From positions 310,001 to 374,000 of the forward strand of contig JANQPT010000014.1 in assembly GCA_028285345.1 (NCBI GenBank): a stretch of 64,000 bases of DNA, read 5' to 3'. The notes beneath the pieces are model-generated. The model ran no database searches. It saw only the letters and a program-made list of their open reading frames with translations, and was not told the origin of the DNA. Each line of letters starts with the position of its first letter. The stretch's first letter is position 1. Both the position numbers and the translations under genes were made by a program. Positions 16,381 through 25,087 of this stretch are shown one piece after another. This DNA comes from Planctomycetales bacterium. GTDB taxonomy: Bacteria > Planctomycetota > Planctomycetia > Planctomycetales > Planctomycetaceae.

Positions 16381-16863
16381 TTGACCACCGCACAGTTGAT
16401 CACCGGAGAGTTCAAGCGGTCGCTCGACGATCGATTTCGGCTCAGTTTGCCCGCCGAATTGGCGACGGCGGTGGCCGACGAAGCGGGTGAGACCATTCTG
16501 ACCAAGGAACAGTACGGCTGTCTCAGCCTGTGGCGAGCGGAAGAGTGGCAGAAGCGGATTGACGATGGACTGGGTTTAATTCAGCAGAAGATTCAAGCCG
16601 GCAAGATGGAGCAACGGTGGGAGGAAGTCCAACGCTTCGGCCGGCTGCTCTCCACGCGGTCGCGGACGGTCAAACTGGCCAATCGCGCACGCTTGGTCGT
16701 GCCAGAGGGATTTCGGGAATTCCTGGACGTGCCGGCCGGCAGCGAAGTGATGCTCGTGGGAGCATCGATCTGCGTCGAAATCTGGAACCCACAGGCTTGG
16801 TTAGACTATCTGCGTGGCGAGATGCCCGAGTTCGGCCCCTTGTTCAAGGACTTGGCCGATTGA
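16381..16863 (+). CDS. mraZ: MraZ-like SpoVT/AbrB-fold transcriptional regulator
   Basis: About 160 residues from TTG 16381, which places the family start ([19 protein letters not shown]) close to the N-terminus. No ATG/GTG is available in frame nearby and no clear SD is seen, so the start is uncertain. Two SpoVT-AbrB half-repeats are visible: residues 10-25 ([14 protein letters not shown]) and about 103-118 ([16 protein letters not shown]). They replace the usual DxKGR with DDRFR and ANRAR. MraZ binds repeats in its own leader and normally heads the mraZ-mraW-ftsI dcw operon. Here no dcw gene follows; the next gene is convergent. Planctomycetes lack FtsZ, so an isolated mraZ is plausible in this phylum. 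Confidence 0.82.
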   Translation: MTTAQLITGEFKRSLDDRFRLSLPAELATAVADEAGETILTKEQYGCLSLWRAEEWQKRIDDGLGLIQQKIQAGKMEQRWEEVQRFGRLLSTRSRTVKLANRARLVVPEGFREFLDVPAGSEVMLVGASICVEIWNPQAWLDYLRGEMPEFGPLFKDLAD

Positions 16864-17132
16864 TCCGATGGCAACTCGCAACCTAGTCGACAGCCGGCAA
16901 TCTGAGGATTGGCGGCGCCTGACTTGTAAGCATGCACCAGTTGATATGCCCGGCCGCCTTGTACGGAAGTGAAGACTTACTCGGTCACCCCTTCCTCTGC
17001 CGCTTTCAATGCCCAATCTGAAAAGTTGGTGACACCCCGTTCATACCACGGACGGACACTCGGCAGGGATGCCGCTTTCCTACAATGGCCGGGCATATCG
17101 CATTCTTTGGAACCTGAGCGACGTTCGCCGGC

Positions 17133-18386
17133 TCATTCGCCGGGAAACGCCGAGAGGACGCGGTTCATTTCTTCGTAACTGGTCTTTCCCTCGACGACTT
17201 TGCGGGCGGCCGCCATATCCAGCGTTTCCATCCCTTTCGCTTTCGCCATTTGCAGGAGTTCGCGGCGGGGCTTGTGGTGCAGCACCGCTCGACGAAGTTC
17301 TGAATCCATGCCGAGCACCTCAAACACTGCGGTTCGTCCCAGAAATCCGGTGCCGAAACACTTCTCGCACCCGTTCCCTTTGTAGATTTCGATCGTGCCG
17401 GCGATCTCCGGGTCGAGCCCCAAAATCTCGCATTGCGGCTCGTCCGGCTGGTAGGCGACTTTGCAGTTTTCGCAGATCTTACGCAGCAGCCGCTGCGTGA
17501 TCACGCAATAGACCGCGTCGGCGATCACCATCGGCGGCACCTCAAACCCCCGCAGTACGTCAAACGTGGATGTGGTGTCGTTGGCGTGGAGCGTGCTCAG
17601 CACTAAGGTTCCCGCCAATCCGGCCCGAGCCCCGATCTGGGCGGTCTCCGGATCGCGAATCTCGCCGATCATCAGGACGTCCGGGTCCTGCCGCAGCAGC
17701 ATTCGCAGCGCCCTCGCGAAATTGAAATCAATTTGCGTGTTGATCTGCGTCTGATTGATGCCGTCAATTCGACGTTCGACCGGATCTTCAATCGTACAGA
17801 GCGACTTGGACGGGTCATTGAGCTCGTCCAGGCAGCTGTACATCGTTGTCGACTTGCCGGCGCCGACCGGTCCCACGGTCAGAATCATGCCGTACGGAAT
17901 GTTCAAGTACTTCTTCAGCGTTTCGAATTGGAGGTCATCGAAACCGAGATCGGCGAGCTTGTGGTAAGACTGGTCGCTGGGCATCAGCCGCAAGACCAAC
18001 CGCTCGCCAAAATTGGTTGGGCCGCAGGCGACGCGAATGTCGCGCTGCACCTCCATCACGGAATTCGAAATATGCCCATCCTGCGGGAGGCGTTTTTCCG
18101 TGATATCCATGCCGCTCATCAATTTCAGTCGCGAAATCATGTGCGCCGCCTGTGCGGCGGCGACATGCAGAATGTTGTGCAGCAGACCGTCGACGCGAAT
18201 TCGAATCCTGATGCCTGTTTCGTCAGGGTCGAAGTGGATGTCGGTCGCGTTGAGCTGAAATGCCCGCTCTAACAGCAGATCGACGAGCGGACCGGGTCCC
18301 ACGACATCGACCAATTCACTCAATTCCTGTTGCAGCGCCTTTTGGCGGACGTCGCGTTCGTTGTCCTTCATTGGGGGTTGATCCAT
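17133..18386 (-). CDS. GspE/PilB-type secretion/pilus ATPase (orphan)
   Basis: A 417-residue ATPase of the type II secretion/type IV pilus superfamily. Start ATG 18386 has GAGGGAG upstream. It lacks the long N1 domain of full PilB (about 560 residues) and starts almost at the N2 domain (LLLERAFQLNATDIHFDP). The core is complete: Walker A GPVGAGKST (172-180), Asp box, Walker B DVLMIGEIRD, His box TLHANDTTSTF, and the tetracysteine zinc site (ICENC ... GCEKCFGTGF). It powers assembly or retraction of a pilin-like filament in known systems. No gspF, pilin or secretin is adjacent, so its partner machinery lies elsewhere. Confidence 0.92.
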   Translation of the reverse strand: MDQPPMKDNERDVRQKALQQELSELVDVVGPGPLVDLLLERAFQLNATDIHFDPDETGIRIRIRVDGLLHNILHVAAAQAAHMISRLKLMSGMDITEKRLPQDGHISNSVMEVQRDIRVACGPTNFGERLVLRLMPSDQSYHKLADLGFDDLQFETLKKYLNIPYGMILTVGPVGAGKSTTMYSCLDELNDPSKSLCTIEDPVERRIDGINQTQINTQIDFNFARALRMLLRQDPDVLMIGEIRDPETAQIGARAGLAGTLVLSTLHANDTTSTFDVLRGFEVPPMVIADAVYCVITQRLLRKICENCKVAYQPDEPQCEILGLDPEIAGTIEIYKGNGCEKCFGTGFLGRTAVFEVLGMDSELRRAVLHHKPRRELLQMAKAKGMETLDMAAARKVVEGKTSYEEMNRVLSAFPGE

Positions 18387-18632
18387 TGGGCGACTCCCTC
18401 AGGGACGGCTTCAAATCCAGCAGCGGAGATCAGACGGTGGAGACGCAGACCGCAATTTCGTGGATGCTGAGGACTCAAATAGGTTGACGAGGTGAATTCA
18501 AAGTTGTTCGATTGGCAAAAGTTGTCGGCGTGCATATTGCCGCAAAATCTTATGCTGGCCGAGCAGGGGTTCGATCAATTGTAACGGCAGTTTTGGTTAC
18601 GGTTGAGTAATCGGTGCTGTTGGGGTGAGAAA

Positions 18633-19568
18633 TTAATCTCGGTTGGATCTGGGCTTCGGGGCCAAGCCCTTCCGCTTTGCGGCGCCGGGCTTGGTCGTCC
18701 CATTTTTCCCGGCATTTGGTTGGGCAACCTTCGGCTGGACACCGAATTTATTCGCCGCCTTGTTTTTCGCCGGCGGTGTCTCTTCATCGTCGTCACCGCG
18801 CTTGTTGACGGGCTTCTTTTTGGGTGGCTGCTGCGGTTTGACGTCAGACGTGCCTGGCGTCGAGTCTTCTTGGGCTGGCGGGTCGGTTTCCGGATCGCCC
18901 GGTGCGGCATTGCCTTCTGGCAGTGACATCAAACCGGCGATGCCGATCCCCAGGCTGGCCACGAGCACCAGCCCCGCGAACAACCGCGGTGCGCCGACGT
19001 TGCGAAGCAAGGCGAGCCCGCTCGTCACAATGGCAACGACAGCCAGCGCAAATAACACCATCAACGATTGGCGAGGGTTTTCGAAAAGAGGATTGTCAGA
19101 GCGGGTGACCGCCAAGACCATTCCCGCCCCGACCGCGGCAATCACGGAAATGATGGCCGCCGTCCAGGAACTGCTGTCATCACTCGATGAGCCTGCAGCC
19201 GGCGCGTGTTTCAGCGCGGTGAGGGCCTCCTCGCGGCTCGGGACGACCTCCCACAGCGAGTTTAAGCCGGCGATGTTCAGCACCTCGGTCACCATTTTTT
19301 GCTCGCTCTGCACCACCATGCGGCCGTTCTTGGCTTGCACCGACTTCCAGAGCCGAACCAGCAGTGCGACCATTGAGCTTCCCATGTAATCCAACTGAGA
19401 AAGATCGACCAACAGGGCCGGCGAGCGCACCGACTCCAAGTCCGGTAGAATTTCGTTACCAACCTGCTGGACGTCTCCCCATTGAACTTCATTTAACTTC
19501 GGCAACAGGCAGAGAACAAACTGCCCGCGCGATTTTTCCATGGTGTAGGGGGCGTCACTGGTGGCCAC
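18633..19568 (-). CDS. STAS-domain protein with membrane segments and basic disordered tail
   Basis: A 311-residue protein from GTG 19568 (CGGAGA upstream). Residues 10-110 form a STAS domain: PALLVDLSQLDYMGSSMVA is the conserved strand-helix with the Ser pair phosphorylated in SpoIIAA/RsbV-type anti-anti-sigma factors (here DYMGSS). Three hydrophobic segments follow (about 134-153, 168-186 and 193-212). The last 90 residues are Pro/Lys/Asn-rich and strongly basic (PPKKKPVNKRGDDDEE, later repeated Lys/Asn). Canonical anti-sigma antagonists are soluble and about 110 residues, so a membrane-tethered STAS is unusual. No anti-sigma kinase or phosphatase is adjacent. Role unknown. Confidence 0.82.
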   Translation of the reverse strand: MATSDAPYTMEKSRGQFVLCLLPKLNEVQWGDVQQVGNEILPDLESVRSPALLVDLSQLDYMGSSMVALLVRLWKSVQAKNGRMVVQSEQKMVTEVLNIAGLNSLWEVVPSREEALTALKHAPAAGSSSDDSSSWTAAIISVIAAVGAGMVLAVTRSDNPLFENPRQSLMVLFALAVVAIVTSGLALLRNVGAPRLFAGLVLVASLGIGIAGLMSLPEGNAAPGDPETDPPAQEDSTPGTSDVKPQQPPKKKPVNKRGDDDEETPPAKNKAANKFGVQPKVAQPNAGKNGTTKPGAAKRKGLAPKPRSNRD

Positions 19569-20313
19569 AGGAATGTCTCCGAGGTAGGTACCGTAGTCAG
19601 ACGGTTTTACGAATCACAGTCGGTTGTGCTGGGATGAATCGAAATGGATTTCGGTGAAATTGCGATCGTGCCAGTCTGATCGGCGAGCATATTGAGATGT
19701 GCAAGGCGGCTCCAAAAACTCTTAATCTTGACAGTGTCACAGTGCAGGAACGGTCGGTGGGGTTTCCCATTCGACTCGTCTGTTCCGGCGACAGGGTCGC
19801 TTTGGAAGTGGCCGGACGGAAGCCTCCTTGCCGGGTCGGGAGGCCGACCCCGGGAGTGCGGATGCCGACACTGGGACGGCCCCTCAATTCGATTCTTCCG
19901 AATTTGACGATCCGTCCCGCAAAATCACCGGTCGACTGCGCCGCCCTGCCCAGCACGATAACAACTTTGTCGTTAACCTTCAGCCAAGTGCAGCCTTAGG
20001 ATCATCTTGGTCGATAGGAACGGTGCCGAGTTCGCTAAGACGCAGGCGCCGACGCGTCCACGACTCATTTCGCGTCTATTTTGTCATCGTTGCGAGCAAT
20101 TTGCGCCGCCGAACGCTGAAAAATCGTAGAAAACTTGAGAAATTTCACTGCCGAGGCAGAAGAGTGTGACCGTCGTTGCGGAGCGGAATCCGGATTTCGT
20201 CAAACGTTGTTCGGGCCTGAGATGTCCGGAAATGGGGAATAATCGGGCCGTACCAGAAAGTGGAGTGACACCGGGTCGGTTTGGAGTAAACCGGCAAGAT
20301 AGGCTTTTCTGAT
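19569..20313. other. 745-bp region with no supported gene
   Basis: Several overlapping frames of about 100 residues exist on both strands (19690-20170), but none has an SD, a recognisable domain or consistent composition. They are rich in Arg/Pro/Ser, as expected for shadow frames of GC-rich DNA. The region ends at a clear promoter at 20314. It may be a remnant gene or a long upstream region; nothing firm can be said. Confidence 0.4.
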
Positions 20314-20343
20314 TGACATCTGTTTTTTCTGCTAATTATACTG
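20314..20343 (+). promoter_or_regulatory. Consensus sigma70-type promoter of the coiled-coil operon
   Basis: TTGACA at 20314-20319 and TATACT at 20338-20343 with an 18-bp AT-rich spacer give a near-consensus promoter. It would leave a leader of about 185 nt before ATG 20534, long enough for post-transcriptional control; no riboswitch was recognised. Confidence 0.7.
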
Positions 20344-20533
20344 AAAATCTGACTCTGCCGTCGCGAAGAGGTCTCTCATATTGGTCATTCTTCTCACTCG
20401 CGTGGCCGACTCAACTCGCAGACGAACCATCGAGGTGCGCAGCCCCAATTACGGAACAAACAGGACGGCTGCGGCGAACTGTGCATGGCAACCCCACACG
20501 GATGATGGCTAAGCCCCCAAAGGATCGATCTCA

Positions 20534-21085
20534 ATGTCCAATGTCGGCAAGGCTCTTGTAGTATTCATTACCTTCGCCAGCGTCGCCTTTATGGGCTTCG
20601 CGGCGGTAACATCTTTGGGCGGGACGGATTGGAAGCAATACCTCTCAGAGAAAAACCAAGAGTCGAATACAAAGACTCTGAAGGATATCGCCACAGAACA
20701 GGATGCGGAACTGAAGCGGCTCCGCGCTGAATCGCAGGAGATTTCCGAGGCGCTGCAAAAGGCGATCGACGACAAGGCCGCCGATCTCGCCGGGATGAAA
20801 GCGCGGGAAGACACGCTCAGAAGCCACATCGAGGAATTGAACAAGCAAATCGTCGCACACACGCAGGAAGCGGCGGTGACCGGCAATGACGCGATTACCG
20901 TCAAGAACGATTTGGCGGCCCGGCACGAAGAGGTCGTGCATTTGCGAAATCAACTTAAAGAGATGCGGTCGCAGATTGAAGACGCCCGCTACGAAATGGA
21001 ACGGCTTGAAGATCAGGTGACTCAGGCCAAGGAATTGTTGAAACTTGCACAGCGCCGCAACAAGCGGCTCAAGTCGTACGAATAG
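20534..21085 (+). CDS. Single-TM coiled-coil protein, first of a paralogous pair
   Basis: A 183-residue protein. An N-terminal TM helix (MSNVGKALVVFITFASVAFMGFAAV) is followed by an almost continuous coiled coil (about 40-183) rich in Glu, Lys, Gln and Arg with heptad leucines. No catalytic domain. AAAGGA precedes ATG 20534. The N-terminus is clearly related to that of the next gene (shared MSxVGKxLVV and FMxFA). It is likely anchored in the inner membrane with the coil in the periplasm, given the short N-terminus. It is first in an operon with 21170 and 21999, driven by the promoter at 20314. Confidence 0.85.
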   Translation: MSNVGKALVVFITFASVAFMGFAAVTSLGGTDWKQYLSEKNQESNTKTLKDIATEQDAELKRLRAESQEISEALQKAIDDKAADLAGMKAREDTLRSHIEELNKQIVAHTQEAAVTGNDAITVKNDLAARHEEVVHLRNQLKEMRSQIEDARYEMERLEDQVTQAKELLKLAQRRNKRLKSYE

Positions 21086-21169
21086 CTGTTCAGCCAGGCC
21101 AACGTCCGGCCGCGCTGTTAAGTTCCACCGTTCAGAACCGACTGTGAAACTATCGAGGGAGTCACTTCC

Positions 21170-22018
21170 ATGTCCTTTGTCGGAAAACTATTGGTCGTGC
21201 TGCAGGTCGTGCTCAGCATCTGCTTCATGGCATTCGCCGGAGCGGTGTACAGCACGCACAAGAGCTGGAAGCTTGCGCACACGCAAACAACCAAGGAATT
21301 GGACAGCACGCGAACCAGACTGAGAGACACCGAACAACAGCTCGATACGGCGAATGCCGATCACAAGACTGAGGTCGACGCCCTGACCAAGGAACGTGAC
21401 ACGCTGATCGCTGAAAACAATCAACTCAAGAACGAGAATACTCAGCACCTGGGACGGATTGACGACCACGACCGGCATATGACCGTGGCACAGGAACAGG
21501 CTCGGCTGGCACTGGTACAATCTCAAAACCGAAATAACGAGGCCTTGTTGCTTCGCTCGCAGATCAAGACCCTCACCGAGTCTCGTCACGACGAGTTGCA
21601 CGTGCGAATGGGGCTGCAGACGGCTTTGAAGGTCGAGCAAGAAAAAGTTGCCGCGCTGAATATGGCCAACAAAGAACGCCTCCGTGACATCGCCCTCTTT
21701 CGCAAAGCGCTGCGAAATGCCGGCGTCTCCGCGGACCTTGAGGTTCTCAAAGCCCAATTGGAGCCGCCCCAAACCGTCGACGGTGAAGTGCAGAGCATCA
21801 CGTTGACCTCTCGGGGTACGCCCGATCTGCTACAAATCTCGATCGGCCGCGACGACGGGCTGGTCAAAGGCCACAGATTGTATGTTTACCGGGGCGGAAA
21901 GTACCTCGGCGAAATTGAAGTCGTGCGGACCTCGCCCGACATTGCCGTCGCGAAAGTGACCAAACCAGAAAAAACCGGAGTGATAAAGGAGGGCGACAGT
22001 GTCACCACGAAGCTCTAG
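21170..22018 (+). CDS. TM coiled-coil protein with C-terminal beta domain, second of the pair
   Basis: A 282-residue protein starting MSFVGKLLVVLQVVLSICFMAFAGAV, a TM helix homologous to that of the preceding gene. A long coiled coil follows (about 35-190). Residues 195-282 form a small beta-rich domain (ITLTSRGTPDLLQISIGRDDGLVKGHRLYVY in outline, ending KEGDSVTTKL). The spacing of DGL, KG and Y/R is reminiscent of the beta domain at the end of MreC, which also has TM, coiled coil and beta-barrel parts. That resemblance is suggestive only. The stop overlaps the start of the next gene by 20 bp, implying translational coupling. Confidence 0.85.
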   Translation: MSFVGKLLVVLQVVLSICFMAFAGAVYSTHKSWKLAHTQTTKELDSTRTRLRDTEQQLDTANADHKTEVDALTKERDTLIAENNQLKNENTQHLGRIDDHDRHMTVAQEQARLALVQSQNRNNEALLLRSQIKTLTESRHDELHVRMGLQTALKVEQEKVAALNMANKERLRDIALFRKALRNAGVSADLEVLKAQLEPPQTVDGEVQSITLTSRGTPDLLQISIGRDDGLVKGHRLYVYRGGKYLGEIEVVRTSPDIAVAKVTKPEKTGVIKEGDSVTTKL

Positions 22019-22163
22019 CAGTACGTCTCGTAAACCGAAAGGTCCGCCGCCTGAAGCGGACATCTACGTCGGACTGTTGTTTGTCGCAGCGGCTTCGCTG
22101 CTGACCGGCGTGATTTTCCTTTGGCTCGAATTGAGCAAATACGGCTTTGAGACGCTTCAATAG
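21999..22163 (+). CDS. 54-residue single-TM protein overlapping the previous gene
   Basis: Starts at GTG 21999 behind a near-perfect AAAGGAGG 7 bp upstream, inside the end of the preceding gene. The protein has a basic Ser-rich head (SPRSSSSTSRKPKGPPP), one TM helix (IYVGLLFVAAASLLTGVIFLWLEL) and a short tail ending at TAG 22163. The SD, overlap and clean TM segment make translation convincing, though it is too short for length-based calling. A transcription terminator follows at 22202, so this is the last gene of the operon. It may be a small subunit of a complex with the two coiled-coil proteins. Confidence 0.8.
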   Translation: MSPRSSSSTSRKPKGPPPEADIYVGLLFVAAASLLTGVIFLWLELSKYGFETLQ

Positions 22164-22201
22164 CCGTGCCCGCGCATCTGCGCGTTGTGTTCACCATCAG
22201 C

Positions 22202-22239
22202 ACGCCGTCTTCTTGTTTCAAAGAAGACGGCGTTATTCA
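22202..22239 (+). terminator. Rho-independent-like terminator of the coiled-coil operon
   Basis: A 13-bp perfect stem (ACGCCGTCTTCTT / AAGAAGACGGCGT) with a 6-nt loop at 22202-22233 is followed by TATTC. The U-tract is short. It lies 39 bp after the operon's last stop and well before the next gene. Confidence 0.7.
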
Positions 22240-22358
22240 TGCGCTGTCCCCGTTTGGCGGACTTTCGCCCGACGGTTCCAATGATCATACTAACGATGTC
22301 GTAGTGACGGCTGAGTCTGTTTGCCGACAGACCGCAGAATTGCAGCGCACCGAATTGC

Positions 22359-23156
22359 ATGGGATGGGAGAACCAACCGTTGAACGAAGCCCCGTTGATC
22401 ACCACAGAGACGGCCGAGGGAATCTGCCGATTGGGGATGAATCGCCCGGAGAAAAAGAACGCCCTTTCCGCGATTATGTACGCGCAATTGGCAGAGGGTC
22501 TCAAGCATGCCGACCAAGACCCCGCCGTGCGGGTGATCCTGATTCACGGCACGCCTGAATGTTTCACCGCCGGCAACGACCTGAAAGACTTCCGCGATTC
22601 TCCTCCGACAGAAGGTAACAGCACGGTCTTTCAGTTCCTGGAGACGATTTCTACGGCAGTCAAACCGATCGCCGCAGCGGTGAACGGACCTGCGATCGGG
22701 ATCGGAACGTCGATGCTGCTGCATTGCGACTTGGTCTACGCCGGCGAAAACAGCACGTTTCAGCTGCCGTTCGTCAATCTGGGACTTTGCCCCGAAGCAG
22801 GGTCGAGCTATCTATTGCCACTGTTTTTGGGGCATCAGCGAGCGGCCGAGTTGTTGCTGTTGGGCAAGCCGTTTTCCGCCGCAAAAGCGTTTGAACTCGG
22901 ATTGGTCAATCAAGTGATTCCCGACGGCGATGCGCTCCCGGCGGCGCTGGAGGTTTGCCGGGAAGTTGCGGCGTTGCCTCCCGCCGCACTGCGCGAGACG
23001 AAGCAGCTCATCAAGCAGCACACAGCGCCGGTCGTCGCCGACGCGATGCGGCACGAGGGTCAAGCATTTCTGAATCGGCTCAAATCTCCCGAAGCACAGG
23101 AAGCGTTCGCCGCGTTTTTCGAGCGGCGACCTCCTGATTTCTCGGCGTTTCAATAA
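22359..23156 (+). CDS. Enoyl-CoA hydratase/isomerase family protein
   Basis: A 265-residue crotonase-fold protein. The oxyanion-hole segments are visible: FTAGNDLKDF (about 71-80) and PAIGIGTSMLLHCDLVYA. The second acidic catalytic position is present in LGLCPEAGSSYLLP, where hydratases have Glu. The family hydrates or isomerises acyl-CoA double bonds in beta-oxidation and related paths. Start ATG 22359 is kept; an in-frame TTG at 22380 with GGGAG upstream is a reasonable alternative. The gene stands alone with no other fatty-acid genes adjacent. Confidence 0.88.
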   Translation: MGWENQPLNEAPLITTETAEGICRLGMNRPEKKNALSAIMYAQLAEGLKHADQDPAVRVILIHGTPECFTAGNDLKDFRDSPPTEGNSTVFQFLETISTAVKPIAAAVNGPAIGIGTSMLLHCDLVYAGENSTFQLPFVNLGLCPEAGSSYLLPLFLGHQRAAELLLLGKPFSAAKAFELGLVNQVIPDGDALPAALEVCREVAALPPAALRETKQLIKQHTAPVVADAMRHEGQAFLNRLKSPEAQEAFAAFFERRPPDFSAFQ

Positions 23157-23200
23157 TTCGTGACCGTTCGCAACCTGTCGCGATCAAGGAAACCAGCACC

Positions 23201-24829
23201 ATGCCCGAACGCACTCTTGTGGGAACTCTCTTGTTGTTGACGGTCATCGGCGTCGAGACCGCTGCGGCGGCGCAGAAACGCCCCAATGTCTTGATCGCCG
23301 TCTCCGACGACCAGTCCTATCCGCACATGTCGGCGTACGGATATCGGGCGGTCAACACGCCGGGGTTTGACCGGATCGCTCGCGCCGGCGTGCTGTTTCA
23401 TAACGCGTTTTCTCCGGCACCCGGTTGCAGTCCAATGCGGGCGGCGTTTCTGACCGGCCGCAATATCTGGCAGCTCGAACATGCAGGGACGCACGCCAGC
23501 GCGTTTCCCGCCAAGTATCAGGTGTTCCAAGACCGGCTGGAGGAGTCAGGTTATTTTGTCGGCTGTACCGGGAAGGGATGGGGACCGGGGAATTGGCGGG
23601 ACAACGGACGGACGCGGAATCCGGCCGGTCCGGAATACGCGAAGCGCAAATTGGAGGCGCCGCGCGGCATTCGGGACATCGATTACGCCGCCAATTTTGC
23701 CGACTTCTTGGCCGAACGGCCGCAGGACCAGCCGTTCAGCTTTTGGTACGGCGCATCGGAGCCGCATCGGTTTTTCGACAAGGGCATCGGCAAGCGGCAC
23801 GGACTCGATCCTGCCAAAGCCGACGTCCCGCCCTTCTTACCCAACACGCCGGAAATCCGCGACGATCTCGTCGACTATTGCTACGAGATTCAGTGGTTCG
23901 ACCAGCACCTTGGCCGCATGCTGGACATGCTGGAAAAAGCGGGCGAGTTGGAAAATACGCTGGTGATCGTCACGAGCGATAACGGCATGGCGTTCCCCGC
24001 CGCCAAGGCCAATTGCTACGAATACGGGATTCACATGCCGCTGGCCATTGCGTGGCCGGCGGGATTCGCCGGAGGCCGTTCCTCGGATGACCTCGTGAAT
24101 CTGATTGATGTGACCGCCACCATTTACGAGGCGACCGGCGTGCAGCCGCCAAAGCAGCATCCGCCTGCAGGCAAAGGTTTGCTGGCGCTGCTGGGGTCGG
24201 GCAAGAACGGAACGATCGAGCCTCAACGGGACGCGGTCTTCTCCGGCCGCGAACGGCATTCGTCGTCACGATACAACTCTTTGGGCTACCCGCAGCGCTG
24301 TATTCGCACGCGGCAATACTTGTACATTCGCAACTTCCGACCGGAGCGGTGGCCCGCCGGCGCGCCGCAGAAATTCGGCCGAGGAAAGTATGCCAAGGAC
24401 ATCGAGTTGGCAAAGGCAGAATTGGGGCCGATGCACGGCGGCTATCACGATATCGACGGCTGCCCGGCCCTCGATTTCTTGATTGAGCACCGCAACGATC
24501 CGCGGATCAAGCCCTACTTTCAATTAGCGGTCGATAAACGGCCGGCCGAGCAATTGTTCGACATCACCAAGGACGCCGGTTGCCTGAACAATTTGGCCGC
24601 CGATCCCGACTTCGCGGACGTCAAACAGCGTCTGGCGGCGCGGCTCAATGATTATCTTGAGGCGACCGGCGACCCGCGTGTCACGCACGCCGACGGCGGC
24701 GATATTTGGGAGACCTATCGGCGATACAGTGGACTGCGCTGGTTTCCCAAGCCGGAATGGGCGAAACAAAACCCCACGCGCGTCCCGCGTCAAGATTGGC
24801 TGGAGGAACGCCGTCCCAAGTCCAATTAG
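23201..24829 (+). CDS. Secreted sulfatase (heparan N-sulfatase/SGSH-like)
   Basis: A 542-residue family S1 sulfatase. A signal peptide (MPERTLVGTLLLLTVIGVETAAAA) precedes the metal-binding SDD (Asp36, Asp37). The formylglycine motif is CSPMR (Cys76), matching CxPxR, so an anaerobic- or FGE-type maturase elsewhere must convert Cys to formylglycine. The usual TSDNGMAFP metal/active segment is at about residue 260. The overall layout resembles SGSH-like sulfatases. Planctomycetes use such enzymes to desulfate algal or animal polysaccharides; the true substrate is unknown. The start has AAGGA upstream. A 60-residue gene follows on the same strand. Confidence 0.92.
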   Translation: MPERTLVGTLLLLTVIGVETAAAAQKRPNVLIAVSDDQSYPHMSAYGYRAVNTPGFDRIARAGVLFHNAFSPAPGCSPMRAAFLTGRNIWQLEHAGTHASAFPAKYQVFQDRLEESGYFVGCTGKGWGPGNWRDNGRTRNPAGPEYAKRKLEAPRGIRDIDYAANFADFLAERPQDQPFSFWYGASEPHRFFDKGIGKRHGLDPAKADVPPFLPNTPEIRDDLVDYCYEIQWFDQHLGRMLDMLEKAGELENTLVIVTSDNGMAFPAAKANCYEYGIHMPLAIAWPAGFAGGRSSDDLVNLIDVTATIYEATGVQPPKQHPPAGKGLLALLGSGKNGTIEPQRDAVFSGRERHSSSRYNSLGYPQRCIRTRQYLYIRNFRPERWPAGAPQKFGRGKYAKDIELAKAELGPMHGGYHDIDGCPALDFLIEHRNDPRIKPYFQLAVDKRPAEQLFDITKDAGCLNNLAADPDFADVKQRLAARLNDYLEATGDPRVTHADGGDIWETYRRYSGLRWFPKPEWAKQNPTRVPRQDWLEERRPKSN

Positions 24830-24904
24830 GTTGTGCAGCGCATGGCGTTCAAACGAAGATGTCGCGGTGATGTCCCGCACGACCGACGAAACCAGGAGCT
24901 TCGA

Positions 24905-25087
24905 ATGTCCCCACAAGACCCGCTCGACAAACCAAAAGAGTCGTTTGAAGAGCTGATTCAGCAGCTCAGTTCTCCCGACTCTCCCGTCGGAATCGACGCG
25001 AAATACACTCACGCCGTGATTATTGACTACCTGCGGCAAATCTCATCACGGCTAGATCGTCTCGAGCAACGTCTTGATTCGATGTGA
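24905..25087 (+). CDS. Small protein of unknown function following the sulfatase
   Basis: A 60-residue soluble protein starting MSPQDPLDKPKESFEEL at ATG 24905, with AGGAG about 7 bp upstream, which favours this start over longer forms. It is charged and ends in a short coiled coil (DYLRQISSRLDRLEQRLDSM). No domain recognised. It lies 75 bp after the sulfatase stop, so it may be co-transcribed. Confidence 0.65.
   Translation: MSPQDPLDKPKESFEELIQQLSSPDSPVGIDAKYTHAVIIDYLRQISSRLDRLEQRLDSM

Noticed and set aside
16381-18386. dcw division cluster downstream of mraZ
   Set aside because: The next gene is convergent and encodes a pilus-type ATPase; no mraW, ftsL, ftsI or mur genes occur in the window.
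19690-20170. Overlapping open frames of about 100 residues on both strands
   Set aside because: No Shine-Dalgarno, no domain, composition rich in Arg/Pro/Ser like shadow frames; several conflicting frames are equally plausible.
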